Shown: positions 13,566 through 21,899 of the stretch, piece after piece
Position numbering within the stretch: the first letter of the stretch is position 1
Layout of the letters: each line of letters opens with the position of its first letter
DNA from: an uncultured Lachnospiraceae bacterium
GTDB lineage: Bacteria; Bacillota; Clostridia; Lachnospirales; Lachnospiraceae
NCBI GenBank assembly: GCA_944381505.1
Contig: CALWLK010000057.1
Coordinates: 1 to 38,793 of the forward strand
Length of the DNA: 38,793 nt
Direction: 5' to 3'
The notes under the pieces: model-generated
The model's input: the letters and a program-made list of their open reading frames with translations, nothing else
Databases searched by the model: none
Told to the model about the DNA's origin: nothing
Translations under genes and position numbers: made by a program

Positions 13566-15189
13566 GCAGCCTTCCCATGGGCATCTTTTTTAATTCCTCC
13601 CTGCTGACCGCCTTCAGCTTTATGAGAAGAAAGCCATAGAGCACCGCCCCTGTGGCCGCGCATAAAAGCACAGCCACGGCGTTTAAGAGGCCGCTTTGCT
13701 TTACGTGAAGCAACATATCCACAAGGGCATATAAGAGCCACGCGTAGGCTCCCATTATCATTGACGCCAGAAGAGGCAGCAGAAACGTGGTCTTTACCTC
13801 CTGCTTGTAGGAGAGCTTTTCCCCTATGGATATCCAATTCAGTATGCAGACCACGAGGGCGAAGGTCACGTTTCCTATCACGAGGCCGTAGGCCCCCATG
13901 TCGAGCTTTTCAAGCATTACATAGACCAGAGCTATGTGTATGACTAGGGATATGGCAGAGTGGGTCACAGACTTTCTCATCTCGTCTATCCCCTGCAGCA
14001 CTGCGTTCGTCACAGTAGAGAGGGAGAAAAACACCACCGCCGGAGCTCCCGTCATCAGAAGCCGCGCGGTAAACTCCCTGCCGTCCCCGAACACGAGCCT
14101 CATAAGGGGCGAGGCTATTGCGAACATCCCTGCGGCGCAGGGTATGGCGAGGAGCATGTTGAACTTTACGGTCATATAGATCTTTTCCTTTACCTCGCCA
14201 TTCTCGCCTCTTATGCGGGACATTACTATGCTGGGTATCATGGAGGCTCCAAGGGAGGAGGCTATTGCCACGGGAACGTTTGTGAGCAGCCTGTATTTTC
14301 CCCCGTATATTCCCAAAAGGGAGAGCCTCTCGCTCTCGGAAAGCCCCTTTCCTCCCATTATGAGGCCGAACATGGAATTGTCCACGGAGCCGCTAAGCTG
14401 ATATACGAACTGGCTAAGGATTATGGGGATAAAGGTGAGTATGAGAAGCCTCATGAGCTTTCCGTAATCAGAGGGGGCTCTCTCCTCCCTCCCATCCGTA
14501 AAGCCCTCCTTGAGGGAGCTTTTCTTTTTATACCCGGCCATGACCGCAGCCAAGAAGGCGAAGGCAAAAAGAGCTCCCACCAGAGTGCCCAGAGTGCCTC
14601 CCGCCGCCCCGTAGGAGGCGGGGTTATCGCTTCCCGCAAACCTTCTCATGAAATCATAGGAGGCCCATATGCTGACTCCCGCATGAACAAGCTGTTCTAT
14701 TATCTGAGATATGGAGGTGGGCACCATGTTTCCGTGGCCTTGAAAAAAGCCTCTGAACACGCCCATCACCGCAAACACGAATATGGTGGGAGCCATCACC
14801 TTGAGGGGCAGGGCGCTTCCCGGGCTGTTGAATATGCTCACGGCTATCCTGTCCGCCCCCAATATGAGGAGCACGGACATGATACCCCCTGCAAATACTC
14901 CCACGGCTATACCGCAGTTGAATACCCTCCTCGCGTCGGTGCGCCTTCCCTCCTGCTCCTTTGCGGCTATTAGCTTCGACACCGCAAGGGGGAGGCTGTA
15001 GGAGGACAGTATGAGGCCTATGTTATATATCTCGTAGGCCGTGTTGTAGTAGCCTATGCCCTCGTCCCCCAGTATCCTTGTCATAGGGATCTTGTAAAGA
15101 AGGCCTATGAGCCTTACTATGAGGCCCGCTGCGGCCAATATGCTTCCCTGAAGGAGGAAATTGCTCCCTGAATTTTCCCTTTTTTCCAC
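13549..15189 (-). CDS. SpoVB/MurJ-like polysaccharide flippase
   Basis: The 546-residue, multi-pass membrane protein (about 14 hydrophobic segments) belongs to the MOP superfamily, polysaccharide-transport branch. Typical early motifs are LLQGSILAAAGLIVRLIG, LLYKIPMTRILGDEGIGYYNTAYEIYNI in pieces, and FRGFFQGHGNMVPTSISQIIEQ. Family members carry lipid-linked sugar precursors across the membrane for wall or spore-cortex synthesis. Length is normal. The start is GTG, with GGAG seven bases upstream. The sequence is too generic to choose between SpoVB, YtgP/MurJ-like and exopolysaccharide roles. Confidence 0.88.
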   Translation of the reverse strand: MEKRENSGSNFLLQGSILAAAGLIVRLIGLLYKIPMTRILGDEGIGYYNTAYEIYNIGLILSSYSLPLAVSKLIAAKEQEGRRTDARRVFNCGIAVGVFAGGIMSVLLILGADRIAVSIFNSPGSALPLKVMAPTIFVFAVMGVFRGFFQGHGNMVPTSISQIIEQLVHAGVSIWASYDFMRRFAGSDNPASYGAAGGTLGTLVGALFAFAFLAAVMAGYKKKSSLKEGFTDGREERAPSDYGKLMRLLILTFIPIILSQFVYQLSGSVDNSMFGLIMGGKGLSESERLSLLGIYGGKYRLLTNVPVAIASSLGASMIPSIVMSRIRGENGEVKEKIYMTVKFNMLLAIPCAAGMFAIASPLMRLVFGDGREFTARLLMTGAPAVVFFSLSTVTNAVLQGIDEMRKSVTHSAISLVIHIALVYVMLEKLDMGAYGLVIGNVTFALVVCILNWISIGEKLSYKQEVKTTFLLPLLASMIMGAYAWLLYALVDMLLHVKQSGLLNAVAVLLCAATGAVLYGFLLIKLKAVSREELKKMPMGRLLLRFM

Positions 15190-15295
15190 TGTTTTTCTCC
15201 GTATATACCTGACTTATCGGCTTTTGCCGTAATTTTTTCTCGTGACAGCTTTATCCGCCGGATATATTATACCGGCTTTCCCATAACATGAGGAG

Positions 15296-15320
15296 ACCCC
15301 GGTCAAATTCCGACCGGGGT
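15296..15320 (-). terminator. Perfect 9-bp hairpin after the molybdenum hydroxylase gene
   Basis: The stem ACCCCGGTC / GACCGGGGT has a 7-base loop and no mismatches. There is no T-run on either side, so terminator function is uncertain; it could also be a regulatory or mRNA-stabilising hairpin. The rest of 15190-15448 shows a TATAAT (minus strand) between GCCGG and CCGGC arms near 15260-15280, a possible -10 for the flippase gene. Confidence 0.4.
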
Positions 15321-15448
15321 AATTATGAAAAATCTATGTGCAATTTTTACTAAACAGCTGGTTTATCAATCAACTTTTATGTGCTGATTATAAAAATTCT
15401 TTATGAACAGAATATGAATAATCGGTAAATATAAATAGAACTTTTTAT

Positions 15449-17323
15449 CTATTTCTGTGAAAATGCACATTTTACGTCCTCAGGCCTTGCAGGAAGGCGC
15501 CTTATCTGACAGCCCACAGCGTTGGAGATCGCGTTTATTACAGCGGGAGCCACAGGCACTACCGCGCACTCTCCCACGGACTTTGCCCCGAAGGGTCCGG
15601 TCTCCTCCTTTGAATCTATGAAGTCTGTCTTTATGGGAGGCATCTCCGCCGCGTTGAACATGTGGTAGGCCTTGAAATTCGAGCTTGTGCATCTGCCGTT
15701 TTCGGCTATCTTCATCTCCTCGGTAAGGGCGTATCCGAGGCCCATGGATATTCCACCCTCAAGCTGTCCTGATACTCCCATGGGGTTTACCACCTTGCCC
15801 ACGTCGTGGACAGCTGCGTAGTCAAGGATCTTAACCTCTCCTGTCTCTGTGTCCACGCTGACCTTTGCAAAGTGAGCTCCCGAGCTCATGGGTCCCTCAG
15901 TGGAGTGGAACATATATGAACAGCTCAGGTCCTCCTGCAGCGTCTCTCTGGCATATTCGGCTATCTGCGACATATCCACGGACTTTTCTCCCGCCCTGAC
16001 CTTGTTTTCAGAGAATATGAGCTCGTTCCTGTCGGCCTCAAGGAGCTTCACCGCTATATCGGCGATCTTTTCCCTCATTATCTCCGCAGTCTTTAAGGCG
16101 GCGTGTCCGCTGGTGTAGGTTCCTCTGGAGGCGTAGGCTCCCAGATCCGACATTGCCGCGTCGGTGTCTGTCTTTATATAAGTGATATTCTCCAAGGGTA
16201 TTCCCAGTACCTCCGATATCATCATGCACTGGGTGGTGACGGAGCCGTTTCCCATGTCCGAGGTACCTGTGGTAAACACTATGGTACCGTCCTCGTTCAT
16301 CTTCATGGTGATGCCTGTCACGTCGGGCATGAAGGGGAACATGGAGGTTCCGTGGGAGCCGCAGGCCATGCCCACTCCTATCCTCACTCTGTCATTCCTC
16401 TCGGCGCTCTCCTTCATCTCCTTTACGGCCTCATCCCAGCCTATGAGCTCCTTGCCCCTTACCACGCAGTCCTTGAGCTTGAAGTTTCCGAAGGACTCTC
16501 CGTCGCAGCAGGCCTTCTCATAAGGGTCCGCCAGATTTTTGAGGAACACCTCGCTTGCGTCCATTCCCAATATATCGGCTATCTCGTTTATCATGGAGGA
16601 GACAGGGAAGAACTGCTGGGGAGAGCCGAAGCCTCTCATGGCCGAGGCCACAGGGGTGTTAGTGTACACAGGTATACCCTTAAATCTCATATTTCTCGTC
16701 TTGAGGAGCTTGAAGAATTTTCCTCCCGCCGCCCAGCACACGGACATGGTGGCGGAGGTCTGAGCTCCCGCGTTCAGTATCATGGTCTCGTCGGCCCCCG
16801 TTATGGTGCCGTCGTTCATGAAGCCCATGGTGAGCTTCACCTTTGCGGCGTGGCGGGTGCGGGCCGAGGCAAACTCCTCCTGTCTGCCGTAGACTATCTT
16901 TACCGGCCTTCCGGTCTTCATTGCCAAAAGAGCGGTCACAGGCTCGGTCACAAGGTCTATCTTTCCGCCGAAGCCTCCTCCCATGACGGGGCTTATGACC
17001 CTTATCTTTGACATGGGCAGTCCGAATATGCGGTGGAGATTTATCCTCTGGCCGAAGGCGTCCTGGGTGGGAGTCCATACCGTGAGCTTTCCTGTGGCGT
17101 CAAACTCCGATATGGAGGCGTGGGTCTCTATGGGGCAGTGGTTTACCGCAGGCATAAAGTACTCCCTCGTTATGACGTGGTCCGCCTCCTTTATAGCCTT
17201 ATCCGGATCTCCTCCCACGGTCTCGGAGGGCATTATGATATTCCCTCCCTCGTGTATGGGGTAGGCGTCCTCCTTCAAGGCCTCCTCCGGGTCAAAGTAA
17301 CAGGGAAGCTCCTCGTACTCCAC
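15449..17323 (-). CDS. Molybdenum hydroxylase large subunit, C-terminal fragment (frameshifted)
   Basis: This open frame encodes ~624 residues of the molybdopterin-binding subunit of the xanthine dehydrogenase/aldehyde oxidoreductase family. It continues the fragment at 17275-17706. Cofactor-binding stretches are visible: VMGGGFGGK, SAMRGFGSPQQFF, QLEGGISMGLGYALTEE and SVGECAVVPVAPA, which carries the likely catalytic Glu. It reads from a GTG inside the upstream fragment; VEYEELP, typical of the middle of the protein, shows the frame was once continuous. Together the parts give ~765 residues, the normal size. The expected AAGGTGG reads AAGTGG, so one G is missing. The pair is nonfunctional unless this is a sequencing error. 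Substrate is unknown. Confidence 0.85.
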   Translation of the reverse strand: MEYEELPCYFDPEEALKEDAYPIHEGGNIIMPSETVGGDPDKAIKEADHVITREYFMPAVNHCPIETHASISEFDATGKLTVWTPTQDAFGQRINLHRIFGLPMSKIRVISPVMGGGFGGKIDLVTEPVTALLAMKTGRPVKIVYGRQEEFASARTRHAAKVKLTMGFMNDGTITGADETMILNAGAQTSATMSVCWAAGGKFFKLLKTRNMRFKGIPVYTNTPVASAMRGFGSPQQFFPVSSMINEIADILGMDASEVFLKNLADPYEKACCDGESFGNFKLKDCVVRGKELIGWDEAVKEMKESAERNDRVRIGVGMACGSHGTSMFPFMPDVTGITMKMNEDGTIVFTTGTSDMGNGSVTTQCMMISEVLGIPLENITYIKTDTDAAMSDLGAYASRGTYTSGHAALKTAEIMREKIADIAVKLLEADRNELIFSENKVRAGEKSVDMSQIAEYARETLQEDLSCSYMFHSTEGPMSSGAHFAKVSVDTETGEVKILDYAAVHDVGKVVNPMGVSGQLEGGISMGLGYALTEEMKIAENGRCTSSNFKAYHMFNAAEMPPIKTDFIDSKEETGPFGAKSVGECAVVPVAPAVINAISNAVGCQIRRLPARPEDVKCAFSQK

Positions 17324-17706
17324 TTTATGAGCTTCAAAGCCTTGAGCGCCGTCTTCTCCGAATCCGCTGCCACTGCCGCCACCCTGTCTCCCACAAATCT
17401 CACTGTATCGGAAAATATCATCTCCGTGTCGGGAAGCTTATTTTCAATAAAGCGCACCGCACTGTTGTACTTCACCGAGGGGGTGTTGAAGCAGGTGGCT
17501 ATGGCCCTGACCCCGGGAAGCGCCATGGCCTCGGAGATGTCGATGCTCTTTATCCTGCCGTGAGGGCAGTCCGACAGCAATATCTTTGCGTGGAGCATTC
17601 CGGGAAGCGCCATGTCGTCTACATACACCTTTTGCCCTGTGACTTTAAGGGCCGCGTCGCTTATGGGCCGGGACTTTCCCACTATGCTGAAAACCTTATC
17701 CATCAT
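17275..17706 (-). pseudogene. Molybdenum hydroxylase large subunit, N-terminal fragment (frameshifted)
   Basis: This frame encodes the first ~128 residues of the large subunit and then ~15 out-of-frame residues after LKALKLIK. The start of the family is normal: ISDAALKVTGQKVYVDD, then LHAKILLSDCPHGRI, and FVGDRVAAVAADSEK before the break at ~17321. It overlaps the 2Fe-2S subunit gene by 11 bases, as usual for cotranscribed subunits. No canonical slippery heptamer is present at the break, so programmed frameshifting is unlikely. Confidence 0.85.
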
Positions 17707-18178
17707 ATCTCTCCTTTCCGAGCTTTTCGGCTGCGAGCAGTATGGCCTTGACTATGTTTTCATATCCCGTGCAGCGGCAGAGGTTATGGTCTATGGCCGT
17801 TCTCACCTCATCCTCCGTGGGGTTGGGATTCCTGTCCAAGAGTGCCTTCGCCGACATTATCATCCCGGGTATGCAGAAGCCGCACTGCACAGCTCCCGCC
17901 TCTATAAAGGCCTCCTGTATGGGGCTTAAGTGCTCTCCGTCTCCCACTCCCTCTATGGTCCTGATCTCCTTGCCTTCAAGTTTTACGGCTCTCACCAGAC
18001 AGGAGCGCACGGCCTCGCCGTCTATTATCACCATGCAGGCTCCGCAGTCTCCCGTCTCGCAGCCGCATTTCGTGCCGGTAAGCCCCAAGCCTTCCCTGAG
18101 GGCCCGAAGGAGCGTCCAGTTATTTTCGACCGGAGTCTCCCTCACCACTCCGTTTACATTTAGTTTCACAATCTCCAT
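17696..18178 (-). CDS. 2Fe-2S subunit of a molybdenum hydroxylase
   Basis: The 160-residue protein is the small iron-sulfur subunit (CoxS/XdhC type). It transfers electrons from the molybdenum centre. The plant-type 2Fe-2S cluster cysteines are at Cys40, 45, 48 and 60 (GCETGDCGAC...C; Cys38 is an extra). The C-terminal cluster uses Cys99, 102, 134 and 136 (QCGFC, LCRCTGYENI). Length is normal. GGAGG ten bases before ATG supports the start. The usual third subunit, the FAD-binding CoxM, is not next to it. The promoter and leader hairpin upstream imply regulated expression. Confidence 0.92.
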   Translation of the reverse strand: MEIVKLNVNGVVRETPVENNWTLLRALREGLGLTGTKCGCETGDCGACMVIIDGEAVRSCLVRAVKLEGKEIRTIEGVGDGEHLSPIQEAFIEAGAVQCGFCIPGMIMSAKALLDRNPNPTEDEVRTAIDHNLCRCTGYENIVKAILLAAEKLGKERYDG

Positions 18179-18228
18179 CCCGCAACATCCTCCGGAAAAT
18201 CGTTATTTTTGTGAAAAAACAATAAAAA

Positions 18229-18282
18229 AAGGACTATATAGTATAGCCGTTTAACTCAAAAACGACAAACCATATAGTCCTT
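18229..18282 (-). promoter_or_regulatory. Leader hairpin with T-run: attenuator or riboswitch candidate
   Basis: On the minus strand the transcript can form an outer stem AAGGACTATAT / ATATAGTCCTT and an inner stem GTCGTTT / AAACGGC around TTGAGTT, with internal loops GGTTT and TATACT. The outer stem runs straight into seven T's. It begins only a few bases after the predicted start site of the molybdenum hydroxylase operon, so it could terminate that transcript early. It also could serve as the RNase Y terminator. I cannot match it to a named riboswitch class. Confidence 0.55.
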
Positions 18283-18292
18283 AGACACTTAG

Positions 18293-18322
18293 ATTATAGC
18301 AAATGTGTCAAATTTCAGTCAA
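18293..18322 (-). promoter_or_regulatory. Predicted promoter of the molybdenum hydroxylase operon
   Basis: On the minus strand TTGACT (18322-18317) and a perfect TATAAT (18298-18293) are 18 bases apart. Transcription would begin near 18286, just before the hairpin at 18282-18229. Confidence 0.6.
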
Positions 18323-18361
18323 TGTTTTTTACAGGTACAAATTTTCGAAAATTAACAGCAA

Positions 18362-19918
18362 TTATTTCGCCGTGTCAGTCACCCTGGTCTCCCTTATGAC
18401 GTTTACCTTTATCTGTCCGGGATAGGTCATCTCGTTCTCTATCCTCTTTGCAACGTCATGGGCGAGTATAGTCATATCGTCCTCGCTTATCTGCTCGGGG
18501 ATGACCATGATGCGTACCTCACGCCCCGCCTGTATAGCGTAGGACTTGTCACCTCCCTTGTAGGAGTTGGTTATATCCTCAAGCTGCTTCAGCCTCTGGG
18601 TATAGGTCTCCACCGACTCCCTTCTGGCTCCGGGCCTTGATGCGGATATAGCGTCCGCGGCAGCGACTATGCAGGCTATCATGCTGGTGGGCTCCACGTC
18701 CCCGTGGTGAGACTCCACGGAATTGATGACTACGGCGGGCTCGCGATACTTCTTGCAGAGCTCCACTCCGAGACTTATGTGAGTTCCCTCCTTCTCGTGG
18801 TCCACGGCCTTTCCTATGTCGTGGAGGAGTCCTGCTCTCTTTGCCATTCTGGTATCAAGCCCCAGCTCCGACGCCAAAAGCCCTGATATATGAGCAACCT
18901 CTATGCTGTGCTTGAGAGCGTTCTGGCCGTATGAGGTCCTGAATTTCATCCTTCCAAGAAGCTTCACAAGCTCCGGATGGATACCGTGTATTCCCACCTC
19001 AAGGACTGCCGACTCTCCGGCCTCCTTTATGGCGGCGTCAACCTCCTTCTTGGCCTTCTCCACCATCTCCTCTATCCTTGCGGGATGGATACGCCCGTCA
19101 ACTATAAGCTTCTCCAAGGCTATCCTCGCCACCTCTCTCCTTATGGGATCGAAGCCCGAGAGGACTACCGCCTCGGGAGTATCGTCTATTATAAGCTCTA
19201 TGCCCGTGAGGGTCTCAAGAGTCCTTATGTTCCTGCCCTCACGTCCTATTATCCTTCCCTTCATGTCATCGTTGGGAAGCTGTACCACAGATACCGTGGA
19301 CTCCGCCACATGGTCCGCGGCGCAGCGCTGTATCGCGTTTACGATGTATTCCTTGGCCTTCTTGTCGGCCTCTTCCTTGGCTATGTTGTCATACTCTCTG
19401 ATGATCTTTGCGGTGTCGTGCTTTATATCCTCGCGCACCGATGAGAGAAGCTCCTCCTTGGCCTGATCGGCTGTGAGCCCTGAAATGCGCTCAAGCTCCT
19501 CCACCTTCTTCTTGTGGAGTTCTCTGACTTCCTCGTCCTTTCTTGTGAGCTCCTGCTCCTTGGAATTCAGCTCCTTTTCTTTCCTGTTAAGTGCGTCCTC
19601 TTTTCTGTCCGAGTTCTCCTCCTTCTTGAGGAGCCTCTTCTCAAGATCCTGAAGCTCCTTACGCCTCTCCTTCGATTCTCTCTCGAATTCGTTCTTATGC
19701 TTTAAGGCCTCCTCCTTTGCCTCCAAAAGGGCCTCTCGCTTTTTGGTTTCCGCTGTCTTTACAGCATCGTCTATTATCGATCTTGCTCTGGTCTCTGCCG
19801 TGCCTACCTTGTCCTCGTAGTCCTTGATCCCCTTGTTTTTGCCGCAAAAAAAAGCCACGATCGCAGCTACGCAGGCAACGGCAATGACCGCCGCTACTGC
19901 AACTAACGGTGACAACAT
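18362..19918 (-). CDS. rny: Ribonuclease Y
   Basis: The 518-residue protein is the membrane-bound endonuclease that starts mRNA decay in many Firmicutes. It has an N-terminal membrane helix (~4-24), a long Lys/Glu-rich coiled coil (~30-190), a KH RNA-binding domain ([15 protein letters not shown], ~210) and an HD domain with [11 protein letters not shown] (~363). Length matches the family. AGGAGG six bases before ATG and a TTGACA-N17-TAAAAT promoter support the start and independent transcription. It follows recA-recX, a common Clostridia arrangement. Confidence 0.97.
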   Translation of the reverse strand: MLSPLVAVAAVIAVACVAAIVAFFCGKNKGIKDYEDKVGTAETRARSIIDDAVKTAETKKREALLEAKEEALKHKNEFERESKERRKELQDLEKRLLKKEENSDRKEDALNRKEKELNSKEQELTRKDEEVRELHKKKVEELERISGLTADQAKEELLSSVREDIKHDTAKIIREYDNIAKEEADKKAKEYIVNAIQRCAADHVAESTVSVVQLPNDDMKGRIIGREGRNIRTLETLTGIELIIDDTPEAVVLSGFDPIRREVARIALEKLIVDGRIHPARIEEMVEKAKKEVDAAIKEAGESAVLEVGIHGIHPELVKLLGRMKFRTSYGQNALKHSIEVAHISGLLASELGLDTRMAKRAGLLHDIGKAVDHEKEGTHISLGVELCKKYREPAVVINSVESHHGDVEPTSMIACIVAAADAISASRPGARRESVETYTQRLKQLEDITNSYKGGDKSYAIQAGREVRIMVIPEQISEDDMTILAHDVAKRIENEMTYPGQIKVNVIRETRVTDTAK

Positions 19919-20029
19919 CTCCCACCTCCTGACTTATTGAATTTTCATAGTACACTATAACATATATGTAAAATATCAATAAAAATTTAATTAAAACTTA
20001 TATGCCGATAGTAAACACTATAATGTTCA

Positions 20030-20058
20030 ATTTTAATTGTTTTTGTGAATTATGTCAA
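20030..20058 (-). promoter_or_regulatory. Predicted promoter of rny
   Basis: On the minus strand a consensus TTGACA (20058-20053) and TAAAAT (20035-20030) are 17 bases apart, just after the recX stop. A long AT-rich leader of about 110 bases follows before rny. Confidence 0.6.
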
Positions 20059-20068
20059 CAATTCTCTG

Positions 20069-20770
20069 CTATATGGAGGCTTCCTCCCGGAGATCAAGGC
20101 ATTCTCTTATAACGTCGCCTGAAAAACCCTTTCTGCAAAGATGCGCATAGAGCTTCGAAACAGCTCTTTTGTCTCCGCTTCCGAGAAATTCTGAAAGCTC
20201 CTTTGCTCCCGAGCCCCTTCCGAGCTTTTTGTATATAACTTTTTTGCAGGCCTCAAGCTGCATATCCCTTAAAGAGCTTTCGGAACTCTCATTTTCTCCA
20301 AGGGCCGCCTCTTCAAAGAGCCCTTCTGCGGCCTCCTCCATGCACTCTCCTATAAGGTCGCGGCCTACGCCCTTTTTGAGGAGCTTTTCTCTTATATCCC
20401 TCTCCCCGGCCTTTTTGATGCGGGAGGCGATATAGTCCCTGCAATATCTTCTGTCGTCGCATAAGCCGTACTCTCTCAAAAATTCCAGAGTCCTCCCGAT
20501 GATCTCCTCGGGATATCCCCCTCTTAAGAGCCTGTCCGACAGCTCCCTCTCTGTCTTGTCCCCGCTTTTAAGAAGGTGCAGGGCCCTCTCCTTGGCCCGC
20601 CTTAAAAGTATATCGTTCTTTATGAGCTCCGCCTTCTTTGCCTCAAGCTCACATCCCTCATTAAGTCCAAGCCTTTTTATCTCTCCTCTGTACAAAACAA
20701 AGGCAAAGTCCTCATCAGTAAGGACTTTGCTCCTCATTTTGTCGAGAGGCTCGATCTTTGTTATCATCAT
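20069..20770 (-). CDS. recX: RecA regulator RecX
   Basis: The 233-residue protein has the RecX pattern of repeated three-helix units: RAKERALHLLKSGDKTERELSDRL in pieces, then GYPEEII, LREYGLCDDRRYCRDYI and a second KLLKKGVGRDLI unit, and a third GFSGDVI unit at the end. RecX binds RecA filaments and limits RecA activity. It begins 25 bases after recA ends, on the same strand, so the two are likely cotranscribed. Either of the first two ATG codons may be used. The protein is a little longer than Gram-negative RecX, as is usual in Firmicutes. Confidence 0.92.
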   Translation of the reverse strand: MMITKIEPLDKMRSKVLTDEDFAFVLYRGEIKRLGLNEGCELEAKKAELIKNDILLRRAKERALHLLKSGDKTERELSDRLLRGGYPEEIIGRTLEFLREYGLCDDRRYCRDYIASRIKKAGERDIREKLLKKGVGRDLIGECMEEAAEGLFEEAALGENESSESSLRDMQLEACKKVIYKKLGRGSGAKELSEFLGSGDKRAVSKLYAHLCRKGFSGDVIRECLDLREEASI

Positions 20771-20795
20771 ATCTGCGCTCTCTCAATATATAGAT

Positions 20796-21833
20796 TTATT
20801 CCGAGGCCTCGCTCTCCTCGGAGGTCTGCCCTCCGGAAAGGCCGTATTTTTCTCTTATCTTCGCTTCCACCGCCTCGCACACGTCGGAGTGCTCCGCAAG
20901 GTACGCCTTGGCGTTTTCGCGGCCCTGGCCTATCTTGCTCCCGTCATAGGAGAACCAAGCCCCTGACTTCTCTATGAAGCCCTCCTTCACCGCCAGATCA
21001 AGGACATCTCCCTCTCTTGATATGCCCTTCCCATACATTATGTCGAACTCCGCCTCCTTGAAGGGAGGAGCTATCTTATTCTTTACTATCTTTACCCTGA
21101 CCCTGTTGCCCACGGGCTCGTTGGCCACCTTGAGAGTCTCCGTCCTCCTTACGTCCATGCGCACCGAGGCGTAGAACTTGAGGGCCCTGCCTCCTGTGGT
21201 GGTCTCAGGATTTCCGAACATCACGCCCACCTTTTCTCTGAGCTGGTTTATAAATATAACTATGCAGTTGCTCCTGCTGATACATGCCGTGAGCTTTCTG
21301 AGGGCCTGAGACATAAGCCTCGCCTGAAGTCCCACATGGCTGTCTCCCATCTCCCCGTCTATCTCCGCCTTGGGCACCAGAGCCGCCACAGAGTCCACGA
21401 TTATAATATCCACGGCTCCGGAGCGCACCATGGTCTCCGTTATCTCAAGGGCCTGCTCCCCGTTATCGGGCTGGGAGATATAGAGATTGTCCGTATCAAC
21501 TCCTATGTTCTTTGCGTACACGGGATCCAAAGCGTGCTCCGCGTCTATGAATCCGGCTATTCCGCCTCTCTTCTGCACCTCCGCCACCATATGAAGGGCC
21601 ACGGTGGTCTTTCCCGAGGACTCGGGGCCGTATATCTCCACTATCCTTCCCTTCGGAACTCCACCCAAGCCAAGGGCAATATCAAGGCTTATGGAGCCTG
21701 TGGGAACGGTCTCTATGTTCATGTTCTTTCCGGAATCTCCAAGCTTCATCACAGAGCCCTTGCCGAAGCTCTTCTCTATCTGGGAGAGGGCCATGTCCAG
21801 GGCTTTAAGCTTATCCTCTTTATTCATCTGCAT
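20796..21833 (-). CDS. recA: Recombinase RecA
   Basis: The 345-residue protein is a full-length RecA. It forms filaments on single-stranded DNA for homologous recombination and SOS induction. Walker A is GPESSGKTT (69-77). DNA-binding loop regions ([33 protein letters not shown] in pieces) and the acidic C-terminal tail are present. AAAAGGAA about six bases before ATG marks the start. It lies 66 bases after the TolC-like gene, and I see no GAAC-N4-GTTC SOS box in that gap. Confidence 0.98.
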   Translation of the reverse strand: MQMNKEDKLKALDMALSQIEKSFGKGSVMKLGDSGKNMNIETVPTGSISLDIALGLGGVPKGRIVEIYGPESSGKTTVALHMVAEVQKRGGIAGFIDAEHALDPVYAKNIGVDTDNLYISQPDNGEQALEITETMVRSGAVDIIIVDSVAALVPKAEIDGEMGDSHVGLQARLMSQALRKLTACISRSNCIVIFINQLREKVGVMFGNPETTTGGRALKFYASVRMDVRRTETLKVANEPVGNRVRVKIVKNKIAPPFKEAEFDIMYGKGISREGDVLDLAVKEGFIEKSGAWFSYDGSKIGQGRENAKAYLAEHSDVCEAVEAKIREKYGLSGGQTSEESEASE

Positions 21834-21899
21834 TTTTTATTCCTTTTCCTTTGTAATAATCTTTATCTTGACCATTGGAATTTTTGACACAGATAAATT

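Noticed and set aside
17315-17330. Programmed ribosomal frameshift in the molybdenum hydroxylase gene
   Set aside because: The site ATAAAGTGG has no canonical slippery heptamer or following stem, and such a mechanism is not known for this family; a deletion or sequencing error is simpler.
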